Source: CAZDET01 sp964504335 (GTDB lineage: Bacteria > Bacteroidota > Bacteroidia > Chitinophagales > Saprospiraceae). From it: a stretch of 64,000 bases of DNA. Under the pieces are notes generated by a model, which saw nothing but the letters and a program-made list of their open reading frames with translations, did no database searches and was not told the DNA's origin. Positions within the stretch are counted from its first letter, which is position 1. Each line of letters opens with the position of its first letter. The stretch is taken from positions 1-64,000 of the forward strand of contig CAZDET010000003.1 of assembly GCA_964504335.1 (NCBI GenBank), given 5' to 3'. Shown here piece by piece: positions 24,937 to 33,557 of the stretch. Made by a program: the position numbers and the translations under genes.

Positions 24937-26427
24937 CTATTTGACAATGCGCCGGTAGTTCTCGCAAATTACTGGAAAGTGCTGGAATAGGCGGGGGTGC
25001 TTGTCGTAGTATTTCTTGATCCGATACCGAAGGTTGTCCGTATTTTCCAATCCCATTTGAACGGCGACATCCTTCTTCACGCCGTTTTTGGTGATGAGCA
25101 GCTTCTCGATCTTATCCAAATCGATGAGGGCGTGTTCTTCCTCGATGGTATGCGCTTTGAGTACGGTGGTATCCGTGGCAGGGCCTCCCTTCTCGGGGGT
25201 TATCTGGAAGACGGATTGGGTGTTTTCTTCCTTTATCTCCACGGGCAGGCAGTTGAGATCGATGAGGTCGCAACCCAAAATACGACGGCGCAGCTGCATG
25301 TAATTGACCGTGTTTTTCAACTCCCGGATGTTGCCTTCCCAATTGTAGTGCAACAGGCGCACCTGGACGTCCGGATCGAGGAGCGAAGAAAGATCGTCGA
25401 CCTCCAGGAAGTGCCGCAACAGCAACGGTATATCCTCCCTGCGTTCGCGGAGCGGGGGAATTTCGATTACCATTGCTTTAAGGCGTTGGTATAAATCGGC
25501 GCGGAAATCACCGGCACGCACGGCCGCTTCCAGATTCCGGTGGGTAGCAGCCACGACTTGTACATCCAGTTGAAGGTCTTTATCGGACCCCACCGGTCGG
25601 ATTAATTTCGTTTCGAGAAATCGCAGCAGTTTTACCTGAATATTGGCATCAATATCCCCAATTTCATCGAGCATCAGGATGCCGGTATTGGCCTGGCCAA
25701 AGTAGCCGTCCATGTCGCGGGTCGCTCCGGTGAAGGCCCCTTTGCGGTGGCCGAAGAGCGTACTCTCCAGGAGCGTATCCTGGATGGCGGACAGATTGAC
25801 CGCCTGAAAAGGCTTATTGCGACGAGCACCGTGGGCGTGCAGATAGCGGGCGGCCACCTCCTTGCCCGTTCCCGTCTCGCCCGTGATCAATATGGTCACG
25901 TCGGGCTCTTCGGATACGAGGCGCAAAATGCGCTTAATTTCCTGAATCCGTTCGGACTCTCCGATGAAGGAATAGGCCTCTTTCTCAGCAGCCCGGTGCC
26001 GCTTGACTTCTGCCTTGAGCACCTGGTTCTCGGCTTCGAGCTCGTGGTGGCGGATTACCGATAGGAACTTTTCCTTCCACAGGTCGGTATCGAAATCCGT
26101 TTTGACCAAAAAGTCCTGCGCACCGCGCTTCATGGCTTCTACCACCGTGGCGGTGCCGCGCTCGCCGGTAGTAATGACGATGGGCAGCCCGGGGTAATTT
26201 TGCTTGACGCGCTGAATGAGATCCAACCCCTTCGGATGCCCCGAATCATCGAAGACCAAGTCCAGTAAAAGCAGGTCGTAATGAGGTGATTCCTGCAGCT
26301 TGCGGAAGAGATGATCGGCACTGAGGGCCCCTTCGAACACAAAATCGCGACGAAAGGCATAGCGGATTTGCTGATGAAACTCCGCGTCGTCGTCAACGAT
26401 CAGTAATTTGTAATTCTTGGCCGACAT
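24937..26427 (-). CDS. Sigma-54-dependent response regulator, NtrC type
   Basis: This 496-residue activator has a receiver domain at residues 4-125 with the phospho-acceptor Asp about 56 (LLLLDLVF), acidic pocket VDDD and Lys in FLVKTD. The AAA+ domain spans about 150-385: Walker A GETGTGKEV, the sigma-54 contact loop GAFTGA, Walker B ILMLDEIGDI, and arginine-finger region FRADLYQRL. The C-terminal 60 residues form a helix-turn-helix unlike standard Fis (KIEKLLITKNGVKKDVAVQ ... LRYRIKKYY). It would be phosphorylated and then open sigma-54 promoters. Its start overlaps the upstream orphan gene by 35 bp. The likely partner kinase is the 1098-residue protein of the same cluster. Confidence 0.93.
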   Translation of the reverse strand: MSAKNYKLLIVDDDAEFHQQIRYAFRRDFVFEGALSADHLFRKLQESPHYDLLLLDLVFDDSGHPKGLDLIQRVKQNYPGLPIVITTGERGTATVVEAMKRGAQDFLVKTDFDTDLWKEKFLSVIRHHELEAENQVLKAEVKRHRAAEKEAYSFIGESERIQEIKRILRLVSEEPDVTILITGETGTGKEVAARYLHAHGARRNKPFQAVNLSAIQDTLLESTLFGHRKGAFTGATRDMDGYFGQANTGILMLDEIGDIDANIQVKLLRFLETKLIRPVGSDKDLQLDVQVVAATHRNLEAAVRAGDFRADLYQRLKAMVIEIPPLRERREDIPLLLRHFLEVDDLSSLLDPDVQVRLLHYNWEGNIRELKNTVNYMQLRRRILGCDLIDLNCLPVEIKEENTQSVFQITPEKGGPATDTTVLKAHTIEEEHALIDLDKIEKLLITKNGVKKDVAVQMGLENTDNLRYRIKKYYDKHPRLFQHFPVICENYRRIVK

Positions 26428-27172
26428 AAATTTCTTCAATCAACTGCAACGTTTGCTGAATGGCTTCCAGCGCCCGCATCAGGCTCCCGTTTTCCAATGG
26501 TTCGGGCTCTTTACAATCGGTGGCTATCCAATTTTCCAGCACGGTGAAGCAGGGCAGTAACTCCTCCAGGTGCGTTCGAAATGGCAAAATACTAAAAAGC
26601 GGCAGGTAAAAATCCCACCGACTGCGCCATTCTGCCCATTTTTCGATCAGATTGGCCGGTCGGATGAGTGCCCGATAGATTTCTTCGTAGGGCGTTTGCA
26701 TCTGCCGATACTCCCGTTGGGCCACTGCCACCGTCATTTTCAGCCGCCCGGTGATGGTCACTACGCTCTGATCGCCGTGGCCCGCGAGGAAGCGCTGGAG
26801 TTTGTCCAGGAGTTGCAATCCATCGGTTGGCGGCAATTGCCAATTGGACTGGCAAGTCAGCGCTGCCTCCAAGTGGGCTTCCCAATCATCCGGTAAAGCT
26901 AATAAATCTAAATAGTTCGTATGAGTAATCGCGGAATAACCTGCGATTAGAAAGCGGTGGGAGGGGAAATTTGCCACAAAGTAGCGATGCCAGATGGCCC
27001 CCACACTGCAATAATGGCCCTCGTGCCACATGGGATCTTCCACCACGACCAACTCCGGCCATTCGTCACGTGGATAAGGCGGAAAACAGTGTACCTCCGC
27101 TCGACCGGTGAGGTAGCGCGTCAGTACCTGCGGTATCTCCGCACGCGTGGTGATGTACCCCAGCCCAATCAT
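26393..27172 (-). CDS. Orphan protein of the signalling cluster, possible degenerate receiver
   Basis: This 259-residue protein has no signal peptide and no recognised domain. The first 110 residues alternate strands and helices: MIGLGYITT, AEVHCFPPYP, ELVVVEDPMW, HRFLIAGYSAITHTNYLDLL. This order resembles a receiver-like Rossmann fold that has lost the acidic pocket; that is my inference from pattern only. The second half is helical (RLKMTVAVAQREYRQMQ, SLMRALEAIQQTLQLIEEIY). Its start shares bases with the stop of the gene before it and its end overlaps the regulator gene by 35 bp, so three proteins are made from tightly coupled frames. Confidence 0.75.
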   Translation of the reverse strand: MIGLGYITTRAEIPQVLTRYLTGRAEVHCFPPYPRDEWPELVVVEDPMWHEGHYCSVGAIWHRYFVANFPSHRFLIAGYSAITHTNYLDLLALPDDWEAHLEAALTCQSNWQLPPTDGLQLLDKLQRFLAGHGDQSVVTITGRLKMTVAVAQREYRQMQTPYEEIYRALIRPANLIEKWAEWRSRWDFYLPLFSILPFRTHLEELLPCFTVLENWIATDCKEPEPLENGSLMRALEAIQQTLQLIEEIYVGQELQITDR

Positions 27173-28128
27173 TAAGGATAAGTAGGTTCGGGTAAATGCT
27201 CCAACAGGCGGTCGAAGGTGCGGCGCAGCTCGGCGAATTGTACTTTTCCTCCTCCGGCCAGTACCTGGGAGCCGAGCATTTGGCGGGCCGTTTGGTAAGC
27301 CCGGGCCGTCGATTCGCCGTAGATCGTCTGCAGGTCCACTCCGAGGTCCGAGAAGACGTACTGCCGGTTATCCGCAGCTTCCAGGGCCCGAAGTTCTTTT
27401 TCGAGGGAAGACTTGCGCCGGATTCGTCCGATAAAGCTCAACAGGCGCAGGAAAATGCTCCGTTGGCCCGGTTGGCGCAGCCAATTGTACAGCTCTGCAC
27501 TGTCGATTTCGGGTTGGTGGGTGAGCGCGTCGAAGGCGCGAAAGAAATCTTCGCGCAACTCAAAAAAGGCTGCGCGAAAGGCGTGCTGGTAGATCTGCCA
27601 GACGTACTCGAAGTGTATAGCCTTGATTATTTGTTTGGATTCGTCCTGGACGGACGAGGTAAATTGAGGTGCGACATCCGATCCGCCGGACATGGCAGTG
27701 AAGGTGCCACTCGTACCGAGCAGGCCCCGGGGGCCTTTCGACAAATAGATCGGATCAGCTCCGTCTCCAAACAGGAAACACCGAATCTGGCCGGATCGAT
27801 CCGGCTGGTTGAGGGTTGTTAACTGCTGAAATTGCTGATTGGTATATCCGTGCCGCCGGTGCAAAAAAACGAAGACATTAGCAGGGCGGTCCAGGAGTGA
27901 AGTAATCAGATGCTGAAGGCGCTCCACGCTTTCTTCCCGGCTGGGCCAATCGAGGCAGTGGACGCGGTCTCGGCCGTGGCGGGGTCCTGCTACGGTCCAG
28001 GAGGAATCAGATTCGACCATTCCTCCTGCCGACCACGACCATACGATTATCATATGGCGTTCGAGGGGAGGAGAAGAGGCAGGCAAGTAGGTATTCTCGG
28101 CCCTGGTAGGCAAGATTTTAGTATCCAA
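27172..28128 (-). CDS. Orphan protein of the signalling cluster
   Basis: This protein of up to 318 residues has no known domain. Visible pieces are a strand MIIVWSWSAGG, a second strand VFVFLHRRHGY, a third RCFLFGDGADPIYLSKGPRG, a Gly/Ser linker (GTSGTFTAMSGGSD), and a helical C-terminal half (VWQIYQHAFRAAFFELREDFF, FLRLLSFIGRIRRKSSLEKEL). The ATG at 28128 adds 25 polar residues before the strand; an internal ATG at 28053 is a good alternative. The stop overlaps the next start by one base. It lies directly after the kinase-like gene (97 bp gap). Function unknown; complex membership is likely from the layout. Confidence 0.72.
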   Translation of the reverse strand: MDTKILPTRAENTYLPASSPPLERHMIIVWSWSAGGMVESDSSWTVAGPRHGRDRVHCLDWPSREESVERLQHLITSLLDRPANVFVFLHRRHGYTNQQFQQLTTLNQPDRSGQIRCFLFGDGADPIYLSKGPRGLLGTSGTFTAMSGGSDVAPQFTSSVQDESKQIIKAIHFEYVWQIYQHAFRAAFFELREDFFRAFDALTHQPEIDSAELYNWLRQPGQRSIFLRLLSFIGRIRRKSSLEKELRALEAADNRQYVFSDLGVDLQTIYGESTARAYQTARQMLGSQVLAGGGKVQFAELRRTFDRLLEHLPEPTYP

Positions 28129-28225
28129 AGGAGTGTGTTTTGGATGGTTTTCTCACGTCTATGTTCAAAAAGGGCCTCGGTGCCGACTCTAAATTAATTT
28201 ATTTTTTTTTGATTTATATAGGATT

Positions 28226-31200
28226 TTAACTACCGAATAATACTTTGGTCAGGTTGAATTTGAGTTCCAGATCATCCTGTCGTGCCAGTGCGTTCTCGGT
28301 AGCGGAGATTAACGACTCCACCGGCCGGAAGATGGTGAAGGAAGCATAGTCGCGGTAGCGGTCATCGTCCTGGAGGCGAGTCCACCATTTGGTGCGCCCG
28401 CGGCCCGTGGTGATGACGAGTACGAAATTGTTGCGGATGTCTCCGCGGCTATCCACTACGTGAGGAACGATATCGCGTTGGATAAATAGTCCGATATTTT
28501 CCTCTTCGTATTCGGGGTCGTCGGCGTATTTGCGCAGCAGGATTTTCTCGATGTAGGAAAGGTGGATGATCAGGAAGTGGCAATCGCACAGCACCTCTTT
28601 TTTCCGCGCTTCGAATTCGCAGCACATCTCTGCCTCGCCTTGCTCGTTAACCTGCGAGAACCCCTCTCCGAAGATCGACAACTTCAATTGGTGGCGATAG
28701 GCTTCCAGCCGTTGGCTGCTGCGCACCCGCCCAAATATGCGATTGTCGAAGATAACTACACGCGTGAGCAGTGATTCGAACAATTCGGCGGCTCGAAGGC
28801 GCGCCCGGGTGCTCGGCCGTTCGCCCGGAATGAGTTGGCTTTGAAAGTAAGACCGGTAGATACCGTGGTTGCGGTATCGCATGGTGCCTAGGTGCTCGGA
28901 GTTACCGCCGTGTGCCAGATCGATCACGTGGAGGTTGAGCTCCTGGGCTCTCCGGAAGCGGCTATTGCGCATCTCCCAGGCGGGGAGGTAACGCAGGGTG
29001 GGGTCGGTGCCCGGCAGGTAATTGAATTGCCCGACTATCTGCCCATCGACGCGCAACTGAACCAGGAAGGAATCCTCCTCCAGCCAGTGCTGTAACCAGG
29101 TATTATAGGCATCCACCAGGGTCTTTTCCGGATCGGTCCAGCTCAGTGGGCCGTCGATCACCCGAATGACCCCCTTGCGGCGAATCAGGCGATACAATTC
29201 CTGAAAACGGGGTTCGGGAATGGGCGCGTGCAGGAATTTGAAGCGGGCGAGGTTTTCCCAGACGAGATTGAGGTCCTCGAGCTGTAAAATCGTCAGGATA
29301 TCCGCTGCCTTCCAGAGGTGGAAATATTTTTTGAAGTAGCCGGTTTCCAGTGCCGGAGTGCCGTTAACGCGCTCCCAAAGCTTCTCGTTGAATCGGTTGA
29401 TTTCCCAATCTTCGTGGGGCCGATCCGCGGCGCTGACGGCCGGTGTGATCCAGGGGTAATAAGCCTCATCGCGCGCGGTGTCGTCGGTCTGATCGCGCAT
29501 GGGGTTGCCGTCGCCGTTCTGGACCCGTTCGAAGCGGTTGTTGAACAACATGCCCGCACAAATCTTGTCTTGAAAGCCTCCACCCAAACGGGGGCTGAAG
29601 GTTTCGCTGTCCATGATATCGCTGCGCAGTACCTCGAACCGCCGACGAACGAGCTGATACTGCTGGGTATGCAGTACGGTTGGCTCTCCGATCCACACTC
29701 CGACCCGCACCAGGTTGCGGTGCTGCATTTCCGGTTCGGCTTGCATTACGGTCGTTTCCTGGATAGCGATGCACAAATCCAGGCCGTTTTTCTGAATGCG
29801 TTGCAGGGCATCTCCCCGGTAGTGCTTTACGTTGCGGATTTCATTTTCCAGAATAGTGAAAAACGCATGGCGGCCCACAATTTCGCCCGGCAGAAATACG
29901 CGAACGGTTTTGAGCCAATCCCGGAGGGCCACGTAGGTTTCTCCGGGCTGGACGAATTCACTCATCTGCTCCAGCTCCGGATGCTCATCGAAGTACAGGC
30001 GATACTGATCGCCGGGCATTTCGAGATAGTACCCCCTTCCCTCTTCGAAGTGGGCAGGTTCGCGGCGTTCCTTCAGATCGACTACCACCAGGTTACCTTC
30101 CAGCAACACCTTCTTGGCGTGGCGGATGGACTCCGGCGGGTATGCATCCGACTGGTAGTGCAGGATGCGCAGCCGGATACGGTGAATATCTTCGGTTTTG
30201 GCGATGGTGCCGAGGTAGAGCGGATTGTTGATGAAATCTTCGTAAAGCACATCGAACAAAGAGACCGACTCACCCCCGAAGTGATTATCGCGAGCAATAC
30301 CACTCCAGAATGCCCCCTTCTGCATCAGAAACTTGATCAGCGGCTGGATTTCCTGATCGAGCGAACCGGCATAACGCACGACGTCGTAGTCGTCTTTCAC
30401 ATCCGAAGGGTAGAGCCCCTTGATCCAGGGGCTGATCAACTCGAAAAGGCGGTCGCGATCGAAGCCGGGCTCGATGTGGTCGTCGATGATGGCCTCCGCT
30501 TCCTCCACTTCCGAGCGATGAATCTCGCGGCTGTTGCGCAGGCCGTCGGCCCGGCGCTTAAACCACCAATTGAGTGCCACCAGACTATGGGCACTCACGT
30601 TGTGCGCGAAAGAGTCGATCATGATCGACATAATAGCCGTTTTCAGATACGGCCGGTACACCTTGGAGTGCATCAGGTTGTCGTTGAACCGGATGCGCGA
30701 CTGGAAAAACGGCAAGTGCCGCCGGTAGTATTGGTCGAACTTGAGTTCTTTGAGAATCGGGTTGCGGTTAACGCGGTCGTAGAACGAGGGGTTGAGCGGC
30801 AGCATCACCGCCTTGGCCTTGTCGAAGTTTCGGCTCACCAGATCCCACTCCAGCACTAGTGTTTCAATGACCGTCGAATAGGACCGGATCAGATTGGAGA
30901 TACTCCGCAGGTTAATGTTCTGAGCATCCGCATCGTGATAACAAAGGTGTACGATACCGTCGAATTCGCCGAATTGGACGAGGGGAATCGACAAATAGTG
31001 GTCGGCGTATATATCGAAGTAATTCTTCAGAATGTGATATTCCGCCACCTGCCTGGGCGTGGGCTTGGAATCGGTCCGGTTGGGCTCCAGGATCGGCTCA
31101 AAATAGCTACGCAGGCTGCCCTGCCCTACTTTGGGGATATCCTCCAGGCTGTAACTCCCCATGTTGAAGGATCGATACAGCTGCGAACTAACCACGGCCG

Positions 31201-31522
31201 TATCGGAGTTGAGGTCGGTGGAGTCCAGGAAGTTCCAGTACACGGATAGATCCTCGGTGTGATCCTCCTCTCCTTCAATCAGTTCGCGCTGCCGCCGCAC
31301 CCCTGCGTAGATGAGGGGTACATTTTCGTAGCGGTTGATGTAGATGAGTTTCTTACGAGGGAGCGCGTTAATGAAGAGCGTGTACTCGTGCTGCAGGATG
31401 TAGCTACCCGTAACCATGTGCAGGCGGTCCTGAAGGAGGTCGTAAAACTCGTCGATCCGCGGAAACGGTATGACTTCGCGTAGGCCAATCTTATCTAGGC
31501 TGACGGTAGTTGGAGTCGTCAT
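28226..31522 (-). CDS. Giant kinase-like protein with cryptic histidine-kinase boxes
   Basis: This protein of about 1098 residues has no membrane segment. Residues about 10-230 look like a GAF-type sensor region (IPLVQFGEFDGIVHLCYHD). At about 304-316 the stretch DSFAHNVSAHSLVAL resembles an H-box. At about 552-568 HAFFTILENEIRNVKHY matches a GHKL N-box, and at about 645-661 LGGGFQDKICAGMLFNN sits where a G2 box is expected. About 400 further residues follow, with HGGNSEHLGTMRYRNHG and a late VITTGRGRTKWW. I infer a divergent histidine kinase that partners the NtrC-type regulator. The ATG at 31522 is preferred over 31594, whose extra 24 residues look spurious. Confidence 0.7.
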   Translation of the reverse strand: MTTPTTVSLDKIGLREVIPFPRIDEFYDLLQDRLHMVTGSYILQHEYTLFINALPRKKLIYINRYENVPLIYAGVRRQRELIEGEEDHTEDLSVYWNFLDSTDLNSDTAVVSSQLYRSFNMGSYSLEDIPKVGQGSLRSYFEPILEPNRTDSKPTPRQVAEYHILKNYFDIYADHYLSIPLVQFGEFDGIVHLCYHDADAQNINLRSISNLIRSYSTVIETLVLEWDLVSRNFDKAKAVMLPLNPSFYDRVNRNPILKELKFDQYYRRHLPFFQSRIRFNDNLMHSKVYRPYLKTAIMSIMIDSFAHNVSAHSLVALNWWFKRRADGLRNSREIHRSEVEEAEAIIDDHIEPGFDRDRLFELISPWIKGLYPSDVKDDYDVVRYAGSLDQEIQPLIKFLMQKGAFWSGIARDNHFGGESVSLFDVLYEDFINNPLYLGTIAKTEDIHRIRLRILHYQSDAYPPESIRHAKKVLLEGNLVVVDLKERREPAHFEEGRGYYLEMPGDQYRLYFDEHPELEQMSEFVQPGETYVALRDWLKTVRVFLPGEIVGRHAFFTILENEIRNVKHYRGDALQRIQKNGLDLCIAIQETTVMQAEPEMQHRNLVRVGVWIGEPTVLHTQQYQLVRRRFEVLRSDIMDSETFSPRLGGGFQDKICAGMLFNNRFERVQNGDGNPMRDQTDDTARDEAYYPWITPAVSAADRPHEDWEINRFNEKLWERVNGTPALETGYFKKYFHLWKAADILTILQLEDLNLVWENLARFKFLHAPIPEPRFQELYRLIRRKGVIRVIDGPLSWTDPEKTLVDAYNTWLQHWLEEDSFLVQLRVDGQIVGQFNYLPGTDPTLRYLPAWEMRNSRFRRAQELNLHVIDLAHGGNSEHLGTMRYRNHGIYRSYFQSQLIPGERPSTRARLRAAELFESLLTRVVIFDNRIFGRVRSSQRLEAYRHQLKLSIFGEGFSQVNEQGEAEMCCEFEARKKEVLCDCHFLIIHLSYIEKILLRKYADDPEYEEENIGLFIQRDIVPHVVDSRGDIRNNFVLVITTGRGRTKWWTRLQDDDRYRDYASFTIFRPVESLISATENALARQDDLELKFNLTKVLFGS

Positions 31523-31720
31523 GTGGGTGCATGTAGTCCAGCTCAATAGTAGAGTAGACACGGGGCAGGAACTCAAAATGAATAGTCTGCGCACCGGCCA
31601 GTTTATCCCTTTATCAAGCTCTAAATTACCAAAATAAGCGTATCACTTCATTTTTTTAACGGATAAATTCATTCAACAGACGTAATTTTTCCGATTCTTT
31701 TTCTCTCGTTTTGAGGATGT

Positions 31721-33124
31721 TCAGCCAAGGGAAGGCGTGGGCTGGTACGCTTGCAGCTGTTCGCGCAGCACCCGGACGCCCCGCTGCGGGTTGGCGGGCA
31801 TTCCCAACCAGGAAGGTTTGACCTGAGCGCGCCAGGCGCGCCGCTGGCGACGAAGCTGCAGGGTCAGCTCCTTCGTTCTTCGGTAATAGGCCGTTTGGCG
31901 GTACGCCCGGTAACTGAGGTGGCGATGACAGGGAACGATAAATTTATTCCACTGGGCAATGCCGCAGGTATCGGCCAGATAACAGGCTGCTTCGTTGTGG
32001 GGATCCAGATAAGAAAGTGCTAATTCGGTCAGAATTCGCGTATTCTGAATGGATTGATGCAAGGCATTCGACTGTAGCATGTCGGCATAAATCCGCTCCT
32101 GCTCTTCGGCCGAAATGACCTCCACCGGATGTAGCAGATAGGGGTATAGTTCTTCACCGGCTCGGTTGGCCAGGTAAAAAGCCAGCGGTAGCGTAAAAAG
32201 CCCCCGCCGCAAATCGGACTGAGTATCCCGGGGCCCCCGGCCCTGGGTGTAGAGCGCCATTCCGGAGGGCAGGTAATCGGCATTATCATTGACGAGTTGC
32301 CGCATGATGCCGTAGCAGCAGGCAAACTGCTCCATTTCGGTGCGATAGGTCTTCGGTACGTCCAGAAGGCGGCCAATCAGCCGGGTAGCTGCCACGAAGA
32401 GGTAGGCACAAACCAGATAAATCCGATGAAAGTAAATGTGCAACGCCTCCTCGTAAATAACCGGAAGGTCGCGTTTTATTTTGTCGATGAAGGGAGCGGC
32501 TGCCCGCAAGTCTATTTCCTTGAGTAACGCGGGCGGAAGCAGGCTTTCCAGCTCAGGCCCTCCATTGCGGAAGTGCTGATAGCCCCCTGCCTGGTGGTCG
32601 AGCTGCTGCCCCCAGTCTACCGCCTCAAATACCCGACGCACCGTTTCCTCCACCGGAGCACGTGCGGAGCGAGGTAGTTCCTTTTGAATGTATCGATAGA
32701 GTTGCTCCTTGAGCTGATTAGCCGCAAGCAGTCGATCACTGGTGGTTAGTTGCCCATCCCTACCCGTCTTTCCGTCGAGCAGGTGATTGTGCAAATATTG
32801 AATACAGATAATCGTTTCGAAAATGAGCGGTAGCTGCTGCTCAAACAGGCGCGTCCACCGCGCCTGTCGGTACAATAACCGTTTCCAGGGGGGTAAGGCG
32901 GATCGGAAATGCCGACTGATGAGGGCAACGTAATAAGCGCGCAGAGGCCGGTGATCCAGTCGCTTCCATAGTGTTTGCTCAGTAGTTGCTTGTTCTAATC
33001 GGCCAAATCCTTGATTCAATAAAACCTTTACCTCCTCCCGGACACGCTCGGCCGTACGGCCCATATCCGTCCTCCTGGGGAGAAACATAGTTTTCTCTTT
33101 AAGGTCAACCAAATCCTTAGACAC
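31721..33124 (-). CDS. Divergent isoprenoid-synthase-fold protein (class E prenyltransferase-like)
   Basis: This 467-residue helical protein aligns by eye with polyprenyl synthetases. Residues about 108-124 (IQYLHNHLLDGKTGRDG) stand where the first Asp-rich motif HDDxxD...RRG belongs but only one Asp remains. Residues about 272-313 (YGIMRQLVNDNADY ... SDLRRGLFTLPLAFY) match the second motif QxxDDxxD...DLxxGKxTLP, here NDNAD. The C-terminal 100 residues are basic and not part of the family core. With the first motif broken it may bind but not elongate prenyl diphosphates, or act like ComQ-type or terpene-cyclase relatives. It is upstream of the kinase-like gene on the same strand (198-bp gap). 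Several Met starts are possible. Confidence 0.62.
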   Translation of the reverse strand: MSKDLVDLKEKTMFLPRRTDMGRTAERVREEVKVLLNQGFGRLEQATTEQTLWKRLDHRPLRAYYVALISRHFRSALPPWKRLLYRQARWTRLFEQQLPLIFETIICIQYLHNHLLDGKTGRDGQLTTSDRLLAANQLKEQLYRYIQKELPRSARAPVEETVRRVFEAVDWGQQLDHQAGGYQHFRNGGPELESLLPPALLKEIDLRAAAPFIDKIKRDLPVIYEEALHIYFHRIYLVCAYLFVAATRLIGRLLDVPKTYRTEMEQFACCYGIMRQLVNDNADYLPSGMALYTQGRGPRDTQSDLRRGLFTLPLAFYLANRAGEELYPYLLHPVEVISAEEQERIYADMLQSNALHQSIQNTRILTELALSYLDPHNEAACYLADTCGIAQWNKFIVPCHRHLSYRAYRQTAYYRRTKELTLQLRRQRRAWRAQVKPSWLGMPANPQRGVRVLREQLQAYQPTPSLG

Positions 33125-33557
33125 GGGGGGGACACGTCAGTGATCACCCGCACGAAGGGATGCACGTTCAATAGCTGAATGTCTGCTTTACTAGCAGGAC
33201 TGGGTCGACATCATTCATTCTTGGAATGAGCCTGGGGTTATGGGGTATAGTTTCTTACGAAAAGTGTGCCAGGCCCGGCTGGGGATATGTTGGGATCGTT
33301 CTTCCTGAGGTTGCCTTCCATATTGCCATTTCCGTGCCGAAAAACGAAATATCTAACCTACCACTTTGATATTGAATCAATTAAGAAATTACAGCCCCAG
33401 GGGCCAAACCCCGCATAACTTCTTTTTTCGACCTGATGGGGTCAATTATTCCGAATGGAAACGAAAAAATTTCGGATCAAAGCCTGCTACCATTAATGGC
33501 TCGGGGTCACGGGACGCTGCTGCATTAATCAATTGACCGTAAACCGGGTACAATCAA
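33125..33557. other. Gene-free 433-bp gap upstream of the signalling cluster
   Basis: No coding frame of note. On the minus strand TGGCAC (33266-33271) followed by TCGT (33257-33260) gives a -24 half that fits sigma-54 well and a -12 half that fits poorly. The part from 33385 to 33475 has GGGG/CCCC inverted words (CCCCAGGGG, CCCCGC) and a TCCGAA...TTCGGA pair. This is the only space for control of the minus-strand cluster that starts at 33124. Confidence 0.4.

Noticed and set aside
29318..30859. A 513-codon plus-strand frame opposite the giant kinase-like gene
   Set aside because: It mirrors the codon pattern of the real gene on the other strand; no motif, odd composition, and the minus-strand product has the histidine-kinase-like boxes.
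28226..31522. Lantibiotic dehydratase (LanB-like) identity for the giant protein
   Set aside because: Size is similar, but no LanB motifs; the H-, N- and G-like boxes fit a kinase-like ATPase better.
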